A stretch of 64,000 nt of DNA from the NCBI GenBank assembly GCA_017545365.1, contig JAFWOP010000028.1, positions 56,844 through 120,843 of the forward strand. Reading direction: 5' to 3'. The notes beneath the pieces are model-generated. The model worked only from the letters and a program-made list of their open reading frames with translations, did no database searches and was not told the origin of the DNA. Source of the DNA: Bacteroidales bacterium (GTDB taxonomy: Bacteria > Bacteroidota > Bacteroidia > Bacteroidales > P3). Positions 7,204 to 14,751 of the stretch are shown piece after piece. Position 1 is the stretch's first letter; the number at the start of each line of letters is the position of its first letter. The position numbers and the translations under genes are program-made.

Positions 7204-9639
7204 TGCCTCCATATCGCGCGAGAGGAGGCGTGCAATCCGCAGTTGGAGATAGGTGTACCGTCCTTCGAAATGCTCATACACAGGTTTGAGCACATTCGTC
7301 TCGGGGTGTTCCTGCAGGTAGCTGAGTATCTCGTTCTGCTCTTGGGCATTGATGATTAGGTCGGGGGCAAGAATCCCTTTTTCCACAGCTGTTGCCAGAT
7401 ACCCTTCCACAGTGGAAACGGCTCTGAGCATCTCTCCCGCCACGTCCTCCACGCTCTTGCCCTCGGCAAAGAGGCGTGCCGCCTGTTGGAAGGCAGGCTC
7501 CTTGGGGTGCTCCATGTCGTAGCAGTAGTCTTCCACCATCTGAATGATTTCCGCGCCATAGCGGTTCGCCTTTGCCGCTCCCATGCCGGGTATCTTAAGC
7601 AGGGCCTTGCGGTCGCGGGGCAGCTGGTCGGCAACGGCAAGCAAGCTCTTCTGGGTGAGGATGACGTAGGCGGGCAGTCCATCTTCCTTGGCATGGGTGG
7701 TGCGCCATTTGGTGAGTATCTTGATGAGTTTGGGGTGCTTGATGTCGGAGTAGGTCTCTTCCACCCTGATACTCTTTTTCTTCTTGGGCTTTTCGAGGAC
7801 AAAGTCCACCTTGCATTTCTGGTATGACGCAATGTCGAAGCCCTTATCATGCACCAGTTTCAGCACGGCCTCTTTGAGGAAGAAAGCGGTGTGGAACCGC
7901 TCGGCGATGTCGGCGAGACGTTTGCCCACCTCTTTGTTGTCGGTCTCCAAATTGAGTATCGGCAGCACCTTGTCGCCAAGGGTTGTAAGCTGTTCGAGAT
8001 AGTAGGCGGTGGCCTTCTCTATCCGTTCGGCCAGCAAGGGCTTGCCGTCGCTCTCGGGCATCTGGCTGATGGCTATGAGTTGTCGGCGGAAACGTTCCGA
8101 CACGGAAGCGAGGTTGCCGACCAGCGGGCATACCTGCTCGGTGAGCATGGCGGCCTGTTGGGGGTAGGTGTTGTGCAAGTGCTCTTGCAGCAGACGGTCC
8201 AGTGCCTCCACTGCATGTTGTATACCGCTGAAGTCGAACAGCTCGAACAGCTGGTCGTAATAGTACTGTGTGCGGCAGCTGTCCAGTTCGGCGGCAGCCT
8301 GTTGGGGGGAGGTGAGGGTGCTGTTAAAATGGGTGATGTCCTGGCTGTCAAACATGTTGCTCGCCGAGATGGGGGAGAGCAGGGTCAGCCCTTCGAGGCT
8401 GCGGCAGCGGCTCAAGGCCACATACACCTGTCCATAGGTGAAAGCAAGGGAGGCATCAACCTGCACACGGTCGAAGGTGAGCCCCTGTGCCTTGTGGATG
8501 GTGATGGCCCAAGCGGTCTTGAGGGGGTATTGCACAAAGGTGCCGTCGACGGTCTGCTTGATTTGGTTGTCCTTGGGGTCAATCTCGTAGCGTATGTTCT
8601 CCCATCTTTCGGGGGTGACAGAGATGGTGCCGCCCTCCTCGTCATCCACTATCACCACTTGTTGTGGGCTGCCATCGTCATCGTACTCGTTGTTCAACCC
8701 CCTCACGGTGCCTATCTTGCCGTTGTAGTAGCGGTGGGCACCGCTGCTGTCGTTCTTTACGAACATCACCTGTGCGCCCGGTTTCAGCACCAGCGTCCTG
8801 TCGGTGGGTGCCGAGCTGTCGGGGAAATTGCCGTCGACCACGGCGTTGAGGGTGAACGGCTTGCCCTCCAGTGCTTCGAGGCGTTGCCTGTTCACACGGT
8901 CGGCCTGGTAGTTGTGGGTGGTGAGCAGGATGGGTTCCGACAGGCCGTCCTTGTCCGGTGTGCCCACCCGAGTGTTGAGGGCGTCGAGGGTTGCCTGGTC
9001 GAAGTGATTGTCGCGTATGTTGTTCAGCAGCTGCACAAAGTGGCTGTCCTGCTGGCGGTAGATGGTGGTGAGCTGGATGGTTGTGTAGTGCAGCCGTTGC
9101 AGTGCCTTGCTGTGGAAGAAAAAGGGGGAAGGGTAGACGCGGTCCATAAAGGGCTTCTCTTCGTCGGTGACCACGGGGGCCAGCTGCTGTGCGTCGCCAA
9201 TCATCAGCAGCTGCACCCCTCCGAAAGGACGGCTGCTGCGGCGGTAGCGGCGCAGGGTGGCGTCAACGGCGTCGAGCAGGTCGGCGCGCACCATGCTTAT
9301 CTCGTCGATGATGAGCAGGTCCAGCGTGCGGATGATATCTATCTTCGACTTGCGCAGCTGCCGTTGCCCGTCGGGCAGTTGGTATTCTGTCACCAGCTCT
9401 GGAATATCGGGCAAGTAGGGGCAGAAAGGCAGTTGGAAAAAACTGTGTATCGTCACCCCTCCGGCGTTGACGGCGGCCACGCCTGTCGGTGCCACCACCA
9501 CCAGACGTTTGGGGCAGTGCTCGGCAATATGGCGCAGAAACGTGGTCTTCCCCGTGCCGGCTTTGCCGGTGAGGAAGAGCGACATGCCTGTTTCGTACAC
9601 GTACCGCTCTGCCAGTTCTATTTGAGGGTTTCTGGTCAT
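7198..9639 (-). CDS. Pif1/RecD-like DNA helicase with HRDC and C-terminal helix-turn-helix
   Basis: 813 residues. Walker A is G-K-A-G-T-G-K-T-T at 25-33. Further motifs are A-P-T-G-V-A-A near 50, the D-E-I-S-M Walker B near 112, G-D-A-Q-Q-L-A-P and Y-R-Q. The UvrD/RecD C-terminal signature I-T-I-H-K-A-Q-G-L-T-F is followed by Y-V-A-L-S-R-C. After a long linker comes an HRDC domain (A-Y-V-I-L-T-Q-K-S-L through I-P-G-M-G) and a final helix-turn-helix segment (E-G-K-S-V-E-D-V-A). It is an ATP-driven helicase, probably in recombination or G-quadruplex and fork processing. HRDC plus HTH is the tail more often seen in RecQ, here attached to a Pif1 core. Confidence 0.9.
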   Translation of the reverse strand: MTRNPQIELAERYVYETGMSLFLTGKAGTGKTTFLRHIAEHCPKRLVVVAPTGVAAVNAGGVTIHSFFQLPFCPYLPDIPELVTEYQLPDGQRQLRKSKIDIIRTLDLLIIDEISMVRADLLDAVDATLRRYRRSSRPFGGVQLLMIGDAQQLAPVVTDEEKPFMDRVYPSPFFFHSKALQRLHYTTIQLTTIYRQQDSHFVQLLNNIRDNHFDQATLDALNTRVGTPDKDGLSEPILLTTHNYQADRVNRQRLEALEGKPFTLNAVVDGNFPDSSAPTDRTLVLKPGAQVMFVKNDSSGAHRYYNGKIGTVRGLNNEYDDDGSPQQVVIVDDEEGGTISVTPERWENIRYEIDPKDNQIKQTVDGTFVQYPLKTAWAITIHKAQGLTFDRVQVDASLAFTYGQVYVALSRCRSLEGLTLLSPISASNMFDSQDITHFNSTLTSPQQAAAELDSCRTQYYYDQLFELFDFSGIQHAVEALDRLLQEHLHNTYPQQAAMLTEQVCPLVGNLASVSERFRRQLIAISQMPESDGKPLLAERIEKATAYYLEQLTTLGDKVLPILNLETDNKEVGKRLADIAERFHTAFFLKEAVLKLVHDKGFDIASYQKCKVDFVLEKPKKKKSIRVEETYSDIKHPKLIKILTKWRTTHAKEDGLPAYVILTQKSLLAVADQLPRDRKALLKIPGMGAAKANRYGAEIIQMVEDYCYDMEHPKEPAFQQAARLFAEGKSVEDVAGEMLRAVSTVEGYLATAVEKGILAPDLIINAQEQNEILSYLQEHPETNVLKPVYEHFEGRYTYLQLRIARLLSRDMEAS

Positions 9640-9655
9640 GAATGTTTATTTTCTC

Positions 9656-9687
9656 TAGGCCCTCCTAGGATAGCCTAGGAGGGCCTA
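9656..9687. repeat. Perfect 14-bp inverted repeat between the helicase gene and nadE
   Basis: TAGGCCCTCCTAGG (9656-9669), loop ATAG, then its exact complement (9674-9687). The words CCTAGAA and TAGCCTAG repeat just after it, up to about 9715. It probably terminates the nadE transcript, but the word structure matches the other intergenic repeats of this window. Confidence 0.75.
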
Positions 9688-9717
9688 GAATAGCCTAGAA
9701 TTATAGTCCTCCCTAGT

Positions 9718-11274
9718 TCAGCTGATAGGCACTCGGCGGTCCAATTCGAAGCTCATCGGCGACACTTTCAGCACCGGGGCAAACTGCAGCCGCTTCCATT
9801 CGTTGATGCGGACCTTGCGTAGCACCATGGCCACCAGCTCGGCGTCGTAGCCCTCTTCCACTATCTCCTCTTGGCACATCTGCTCTTCGATGTGCAGGTT
9901 GAGGATGACGTCCAGCACGCTGTAGTCGGGCAGCGAGTCGGTGTCCTTCTGCCCGGGGCGCAGCTCCGCCGACGGGGCTTTTTGTATGGTGTTCACGGGG
10001 ATGCGGATGCCGTTGCGGTTGATATATTCGCCCAGCTCGTACACCTCGGTCTTGTAGAGGTCGCCGATGACGCTCAGGCCGCCGCAGCTGTCGCCGTAGA
10101 GGGTGCCGTAGCCCATGGCGGCTTCCGACTTGTTGGTGGTGTTCAGCGCCATGGCACCGAACTTGTTGGCATAGCTCATCACGATGGTGCCGCGGATGCG
10201 GGCCTGCATATTCTCCTCGGTCACATCCTCGGGGCGGTCGCCGAAGACGGGCTTCATACTTTCGCGCAAGGTGTCGAACATCGGCTTGATGGGCACAATG
10301 TCGTAGCTCACCCCCAAGTTGTTGGCCAAATCCACCGCGTCCTTCACGCTGTGGTCGGTGCTGTATTGCGAGGGCATGAGGATGCCGTGGACGTTCTCGG
10401 GTCCTATGGCGTCGGCAGCCAGGGTGCACACCAGCGCACTGTCCATGCCGCCCGAAAGGCCGAGTACGGCACGCTGTATGTGGTTCTTGCAGAAATAGTC
10501 GCGCAGCCCCATCACCAAGGCCTTGTACACCAGTTCGACGGCTTCGGGTTTCTCATCGGCACACTCGTCCATCAGCTGAAGGTCAACACTCTGGGCATGT
10601 GCCTCAAAATAGGGGAACTGACAGAGCACCGTCCCTGCGGCGTTCAGTGCCATGCTGCCTCCGGCAAAGAGGAAACTGCCTTCGCCGCCGATGCGGTTGA
10701 CGAACACCAGCGAGGCGTTGAGGTTCTCCACTATCTTGTGCATGCGGTAACGGATGCGGTAGGGCTTGTTGTAGTCGAACACATTGCAGCCGCAGCAAAT
10801 CACCATGTCGGGCTGGTCGATGTGGGTTTTCGAAAGCTCCTTGAGGTCCTCGTAGAAGCCGATGGCAATCTGCTGCTCCTGATACTGGATGAGCTGCACC
10901 CCTTCGCCGCGGACGAAATACTTCTGCTCGTCGGGGGCCAGGTATTTCTTGGTGATGATGCCGCGGATGGCGCAGTTCTGCACAAAGACGATGGCGTTGC
11001 ACAGCCCCTTGTCCTGAATCTGGAGCGGCATGCCGATGAGGAAGGCGCGGTGCTCCGACTTCTGAATCAGCTCCTGCAGGCAGGCCTGTGCCCGCTTCTG
11101 TATGTCGGTGTAAGCCACCGAGCCGAACTGCGGGTAGCCGCAAAGGGTGCATGCGGGAAAGACAGTGAGCAGCGACTCACGGCTTTCGGGTTGGTCTAAG
11201 GCTTCGAGGATCCACTGCATGTTCTCCTCGGGATTGTTGGAAACGATGTCGTGCTGAACTATATGGATATTCAT
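9718..11274 (-). CDS. nadE: NAD+ synthase with degenerate nitrilase-type N-terminal domain
   Basis: 518 residues. The C-terminal half is a clear NAD synthase: the ATP-pyrophosphatase loop L-S-G-G-M-D-S-A near 272-280, then T-T-N-K-S-E-A-A-M-G-Y and G-D-L-Y-K-T-E-V-Y. The N-terminal 240 residues have the nitrilase fold of glutamine-dependent enzymes, but two of three catalytic residues are gone. Where the family has F-P-E, this has F-P-A (Ala41), and where it has V-C-E-D, this has F-Y-E-D (Tyr141); the Lys near 109-110 remains. It may therefore use free ammonia or a partner amidotransferase. It would amidate deamido-NAD to NAD. No promoter box was seen. Confidence 0.93.
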   Translation of the reverse strand: MNIHIVQHDIVSNNPEENMQWILEALDQPESRESLLTVFPACTLCGYPQFGSVAYTDIQKRAQACLQELIQKSEHRAFLIGMPLQIQDKGLCNAIVFVQNCAIRGIITKKYLAPDEQKYFVRGEGVQLIQYQEQQIAIGFYEDLKELSKTHIDQPDMVICCGCNVFDYNKPYRIRYRMHKIVENLNASLVFVNRIGGEGSFLFAGGSMALNAAGTVLCQFPYFEAHAQSVDLQLMDECADEKPEAVELVYKALVMGLRDYFCKNHIQRAVLGLSGGMDSALVCTLAADAIGPENVHGILMPSQYSTDHSVKDAVDLANNLGVSYDIVPIKPMFDTLRESMKPVFGDRPEDVTEENMQARIRGTIVMSYANKFGAMALNTTNKSEAAMGYGTLYGDSCGGLSVIGDLYKTEVYELGEYINRNGIRIPVNTIQKAPSAELRPGQKDTDSLPDYSVLDVILNLHIEEQMCQEEIVEEGYDAELVAMVLRKVRINEWKRLQFAPVLKVSPMSFELDRRVPIS

Positions 11275-11308
11275 AAATCAATGTATTTGAAAATGCAATT
11301 ACTAACGT

Positions 11309-12898
11309 CTACTCTCCCACTACATACTCGCCGACCGTCATGGTGTCGCGGTCGAACTGGATGCCGACCTTTACCACCTTGCGTCCTTCGGTGTGGAAGG
11401 GGGTAGCATATCCTTTGCGTTCAATCTGCTCAAGGGCATCCTGTGCGGTGCCGTTGGTCTTTAGCTCGAGAACATAGGTGGTGTCGGGCATTTGTACCAC
11501 CACATCGGTCGCACCCTTTGCACATTTGACCTGTGTGCGGACATAGACGTTGAGCATGCTGAAGATGAGGTAGAAAGTGTACTCGTAGAAGCCTTCGTAG
11601 TTCTTCACGTCGGCGAGCTTCTTTTGGAACCCCTCCACATAGGGTATGCCGGCCAAAAAGGCCTTCATCTCGGCCATGGCCAGGTCGATGTCGTCTCTCT
11701 GCAGGGCCAGCCACAGCTTCACCGCGAAACCCTTCTGGATGTCGCCGGCACGCAGACCTGTGTATAAGGGCAGCAGACCTTCGGTTAGGCCGACATGCAC
11801 CTCCTTGTTGGGGATTCCCAGGCGGTAGAGGTCGGCGTTGCGGTCGTAGCCTTTGATGGTGATGTATCCGCTCTGGTAGAGCAGTGGCAGGGCGGTGTCG
11901 AGGGCCTCGGTGGGGCGGTCGAATGAGGACGCAGGCTCCGTCATGTCGTCAAGACTCGTGATGTCGGTGCGGAAGTGCTGCATCTGCCGGATAAGGTGTG
12001 ACGGAGTGCCGCTCTCAAACCAGTAATTGGCGATATTGCGTTGGTTGAAGCACTTCAACAGGCTGAAGGGGTTGTATACCTCCGGTGCCCTCCCGGCGAA
12101 ACGGTAGCCGTCGTACTGTAGCTTCAGCCGGGCATGCATCTCCTCAGGCGTACACTCGTATTCCTCGGCCAGCATGGCAATGTCGGGAGCCATGTCGGTA
12201 ATGAACTCCTGCTCGGTGATGCCGCAGAGCGCGGCATACTTGGAATCCATGGAGATGTTGGTGAGGTTGTTGATGGTGGAGAAGATGCTGAGCTGGCTGA
12301 ACTTAGTGATGCCGGTGATGAAACAAAACCGTATCATGGGTTCGCTGGACTTGAGCGGTTGGTAGAATTCCTGCATCACGCGGCGGAATTCGGGAAGCCG
12401 CTCCTCCTCATGCAGCACGTCCAACAGCGGCGCGTCGTACTCGTCGATGATGACCACCACCTGCTTTCCAGTCTTCTCGTAGGCACGGCGGATAAGACCG
12501 CGGAGTATCTGCCCAGGAAATACCTCTGTATCAGACAGTCCGTACAAGTTTGCATAAGGCTCCAGCAGGAGTTTGAGAGTCGCACTTAATGTTTCCGTCG
12601 TCGGCATGTTCTTGGCATCGCTCAGGTCGATGTGTATCACGGGATGCTGCTCCCAGTCCTTTTCCAGCCCCATTATCTTCAGCCCTTCGAAGAGTTCCTT
12701 CTTCCCGTCGAAATAGGAGTGCAGGGTTGAGGACAGCAGGCTCTTGCCAAAGCGGCGCGGGCGGCTGAGAAAGACGAATTTGGTCTGAACCATCTCCCAC
12801 ACAAGGTCTGTCTTGTCAATGTATAGGTAGTTCCCTTTGCGTATCTCGGAAAAGGTTTGTATCCCAACAGGGTATCGTCTTGCTGCTGTGTCCATCAT
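11309..12898 (-). CDS. AAA-ATPase-like protein with C-terminal PD-(D/E)XK nuclease-like domain
   Basis: 529 residues. It opens with the family signature P-V-G-I-Q-T-F-S-E-I-R-K-G-N-Y-L-Y-I-D-K-T and a degenerate P-loop, S-R-P-R-R-F-G-K-S-L. Walker B is V-V-V-I-I-D-E-Y-D-A-P. The C-terminal part holds the nuclease-like core, with D-V-V-V-Q and Y-V-L-E-L-K (the D...E-x-K pattern) and Q-I-x-x-K-G-Y. This AAA_like/DUF1703 family is strongly expanded in gut Bacteroidales and anaerobes. Its role is not established; links to mobile DNA or defence are speculative. Either of two adjacent ATG codons (12898, 12895) could start it. Confidence 0.88.
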   Translation of the reverse strand: MMDTAARRYPVGIQTFSEIRKGNYLYIDKTDLVWEMVQTKFVFLSRPRRFGKSLLSSTLHSYFDGKKELFEGLKIMGLEKDWEQHPVIHIDLSDAKNMPTTETLSATLKLLLEPYANLYGLSDTEVFPGQILRGLIRRAYEKTGKQVVVIIDEYDAPLLDVLHEEERLPEFRRVMQEFYQPLKSSEPMIRFCFITGITKFSQLSIFSTINNLTNISMDSKYAALCGITEQEFITDMAPDIAMLAEEYECTPEEMHARLKLQYDGYRFAGRAPEVYNPFSLLKCFNQRNIANYWFESGTPSHLIRQMQHFRTDITSLDDMTEPASSFDRPTEALDTALPLLYQSGYITIKGYDRNADLYRLGIPNKEVHVGLTEGLLPLYTGLRAGDIQKGFAVKLWLALQRDDIDLAMAEMKAFLAGIPYVEGFQKKLADVKNYEGFYEYTFYLIFSMLNVYVRTQVKCAKGATDVVVQMPDTTYVLELKTNGTAQDALEQIERKGYATPFHTEGRKVVKVGIQFDRDTMTVGEYVVGE

Positions 12899-12988
12899 TG
12901 TAGTTATTTCTACCTATAACGCATCTCCTATTATTTTATTGTGCAGGGTCCTCTTTATTTCTTTTCATGCTATGTCAAAAAAAATGTG

Positions 12989-12996
12989 TATTTTTG
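12989..12996 (+). promoter_or_regulatory. -7 promoter box for the gene at 13242
   Basis: TATTTTTG-CA fits TAnnTTTG. The next plausible gene start is 245 bases downstream, so the transcript has an unusually long leader. Confidence 0.6.
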
Positions 12997-13000
12997 CATC

Positions 13001-13241
13001 CGATTTCAAAAGGAAATCGCGAAGCGTTATGCTCGTCCAAGCTGGAAGAAACGTGAGAAATTTCAAGAACTGCAAGGACAAGTGTCACGGTTCACGTGTT
13101 ATGCGTGGACTGTTTGCATCTTCTCAGTTCAAGGTAATTCTCACGACCTCTTCCAGAAGAAGCGACATACGGTGCCACGCTTCTTTTATTATCCGGCAGC
13201 GGCACCGAACCGGAGGAAAAGTAACTGTTAAACAATTTACT
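13001..13241 (+). promoter_or_regulatory. Long 5' leader of the gene at 13242
   Basis: About 240 bases between the promoter and the ATG hold no gene I can support. The leader opens with a 7-bp hairpin (CGATTTC at 13001-13007 with GAAATCG at 13013-13019). An open frame runs through it into the gene but has low-quality content (many R, C, K, S) and no usable signal. It is either a regulatory leader or a decayed upstream gene. Confidence 0.4.
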
Positions 13242-13802
13242 ATGAAACGTGTACTATTCTTTGCAGCACTATGCTGCGCCATGTTGTTCCAAACCCTGAA
13301 TGCCCAAGAAATCACCGACCCTCAAACCTTATACCGCCGTGGCGGTAAAATTGTTTCAGATGTAAGGCCAATGAGCGGATATGACGATGCAACCTTGCAA
13401 GCAATCCTCGGTGAAAGAGATTTTGATTTGTACAGCCACAATCACAAGCTTTACACCAAAGGCAAAACCTTGACCACAATTGGATGGGTTGGGCTACCTG
13501 TCGGAGGTTTTTTATTCTTAATAGGGCATATACACAGCTATTATTATTACGACAGCCCCGATAAATATTTGACGTCTTATTTGGCGCAATTGTTTGGGTA
13601 TGTCATAACGGGTGTCAGTTGTGCGCTTCTGCCGACGGGGTATACTATAAAAGGTGTTGCGGCGGGCAGAATCTCCCGCATAGCCGAAGGATATAATGCA
13701 ACGCACAACAAGGGAACAGAATTGTCCCTGTCGATGTCGCCTACGTTGATGAACAATCACGGGCAAATTGCCCCAGGTGTGGGACTAACATTGCGTTTCT
13801 GA
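13242..13802 (+). CDS. Small secreted or envelope protein of unknown function
   Basis: 186 residues from the ATG at 13242, where a clean signal peptide begins (M-K-R-V-L-F-F-A-A-L, ending L-N-A-Q). The frame extends upstream but without coding character. Two hydrophobic stretches follow (G-W-V-G-L-P-V-G-G-F-L-F-L-I-G near residue 85 and a second near 115-130). The protein ends in P-G-V-G-L-T-L-R-F with a terminal Phe, as outer-membrane strands often do. It could be a small barrel or an inner-membrane-anchored protein. I do not recognise the family. Confidence 0.65.
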   Translation: MKRVLFFAALCCAMLFQTLNAQEITDPQTLYRRGGKIVSDVRPMSGYDDATLQAILGERDFDLYSHNHKLYTKGKTLTTIGWVGLPVGGFLFLIGHIHSYYYYDSPDKYLTSYLAQLFGYVITGVSCALLPTGYTIKGVAAGRISRIAEGYNATHNKGTELSLSMSPTLMNNHGQIAPGVGLTLRF

Positions 13803-13884
13803 CAGGGGCGTTCGGCATCCTTGGTGTCTTATGGTCAAGTTGTGCAGACTTTGGGGCAGTGCCCCAACTGCCTTTACTCTTTTC

Positions 13885-13906
13885 AAGGGGCGGAAACGCC
13901 CTTTTT
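13885..13906 (+). terminator. Intrinsic terminator downstream of the gene at 13242
   Basis: AAGGGGCG-GAAA-CGCCCTT followed by T residues: an 8-bp stem (one G-U) with a GAAA tetraloop. It lies about 80 bases after the stop codon. Confidence 0.7.
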
Positions 13907-13935
13907 CAGTTTGTTGTCAGGTCGTTATGGGTTCG

Positions 13936-13980
13936 TTCTAGGATGCGGAATCCTAAATGTAACTTAGAATAATCCTAGAA
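13936..13980. repeat. Inverted repeat in the 13.8-14.1 kb gap
   Basis: TTCTAGGAT (13936-13944) is complementary to ATCCTAGAA (13972-13980). The words CCTAG and TTAGAAT resemble those at 9656-9715. Apart from this, the terminator and the promoter at 14115, I see nothing in 13803-14186. Confidence 0.45.
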
Positions 13981-14088
13981 GGATCTTAGTTGGGGCGAAG
14001 GTGCTTCGTCTTCCGTCTCAAGGTGTCCTTGTCTGCCCGTTCTGCTGTTGTCGGTGGTTCGCTGTGGATTTGTTTTTAACACACGTTT

Positions 14089-14122
14089 TTTGTTACGGAT
14101 TTAAAAAAAAGTAGTATCTTTG
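14089..14122 (+). promoter_or_regulatory. -33/-7 promoter for the outer-membrane protein gene at 14187
   Basis: TTTG at 14089-14092 and TATCTTTG at 14115-14122, spaced 22 bases. The leader of about 60 bases is AT-rich. Confidence 0.65.
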
Positions 14123-14186
14123 CATTTCAAACGGCTTGTTAATGCAAATTGGTAATCCTTAATAATAACTTAAAAATTACAACATT

Positions 14187-14648
14187 ATGAAGAAAGTTTT
14201 CGTAGTTTTAGTGGCAGTTTTTGCCCTTGGTTTTGCAGCTAATGCACAGGATGCTATCGGTCTCCGTTTTGGTGGTGGTACCGCCCTTGGTGCCGAGGTC
14301 TCTTTCCAGAAGGGCTTAGGCTCGAACCGTCTGGAACTTGATTTGGGTGTCAGCCGCTCGACCGACAACTATTTCAACCTCTGCGGTATCTATCAGTGGA
14401 AAGGCAACTTCGTTGACGATTGGTTTGGCTGGTATGCCGGCCCCGGTGTCAATGTTGGCTACTGCGGCAACCACGGTCTGGGTCTCGCTGTTGTCGGACA
14501 GTTCGGTATCGAGTTCAACTTCCACAACTTCCCCTTCCAGCTGACCGCCGACGTGCGTCCTCAGTTCGAGTTCCTGCTCCCCGATAACTGCGGCTACCGT
14601 GGTTTCGGCTGGGGCGGTGCTCTGGGCATCCGTTACAAACTCAACTAA
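14187..14648 (+). CDS. Small outer-membrane beta-barrel protein (OmpX-like size)
   Basis: 153 residues. A signal peptide (M-K-K-V-F-V-V-L-V-A-V) ends at A-N-A-Q. The mature part is alternating aromatic/hydrophobic strands with G-rich turns (G-L-R-F-G-G-G-T, W-Y-A-G-P-G-V-N-V-G-Y, G-G-A-L-G-I-R-Y-K-L-N), fitting an eight-stranded barrel. Codon choice is uniform and C-ending, which suggests high expression. It has its own promoter and terminator. Function unknown. It sits immediately upstream of the pigment-type locus but is not co-transcribed with it. Confidence 0.8.
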   Translation: MKKVFVVLVAVFALGFAANAQDAIGLRFGGGTALGAEVSFQKGLGSNRLELDLGVSRSTDNYFNLCGIYQWKGNFVDDWFGWYAGPGVNVGYCGNHGLGLAVVGQFGIEFNFHNFPFQLTADVRPQFEFLLPDNCGYRGFGWGGALGIRYKLN

Positions 14649-14676
14649 GAATAGTAGTTATTTGTATGTATGAAGG

Positions 14677-14705
14677 GTGTCGCCATTGGCGGCACTTTTT
14701 TTTAT
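14677..14705 (+). terminator. Intrinsic terminator after the barrel gene
   Basis: GTGTCGCC pairs with GGCGGCAC (one G-U) around a 3-base loop, followed by eight or more T. It separates the barrel gene from the locus that begins at 14752. Confidence 0.8.
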
Positions 14706-14723
14706 TATATAGAAAAAAATATG

Positions 14724-14731
14724 TATCTTTG
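14724..14731 (+). promoter_or_regulatory. -7 promoter box for the pigment-type locus
   Basis: TATCTTTG-CA, 21 bases before the ATG at 14752. It is the only good box seen upstream of the long gene row, so it may drive much of the 20-kb operon. Confidence 0.65.
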
Positions 14732-14751
14732 CAAAATATATTTTGCCGAGT

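Noticed and set aside
7849..9678. 609-residue plus-strand frame over the helicase gene
   Set aside because: It is a shadow caused by high GC; the minus strand has all helicase motifs.
9871..11199. 442-residue plus-strand frame over nadE
   Set aside because: Antisense shadow of a conserved enzyme, no domain visible.
12941..13231. 96-residue frame in the leader of the gene at 13242
   Set aside because: It starts before the promoter box and has R/K/C/F-rich noise with no motif.
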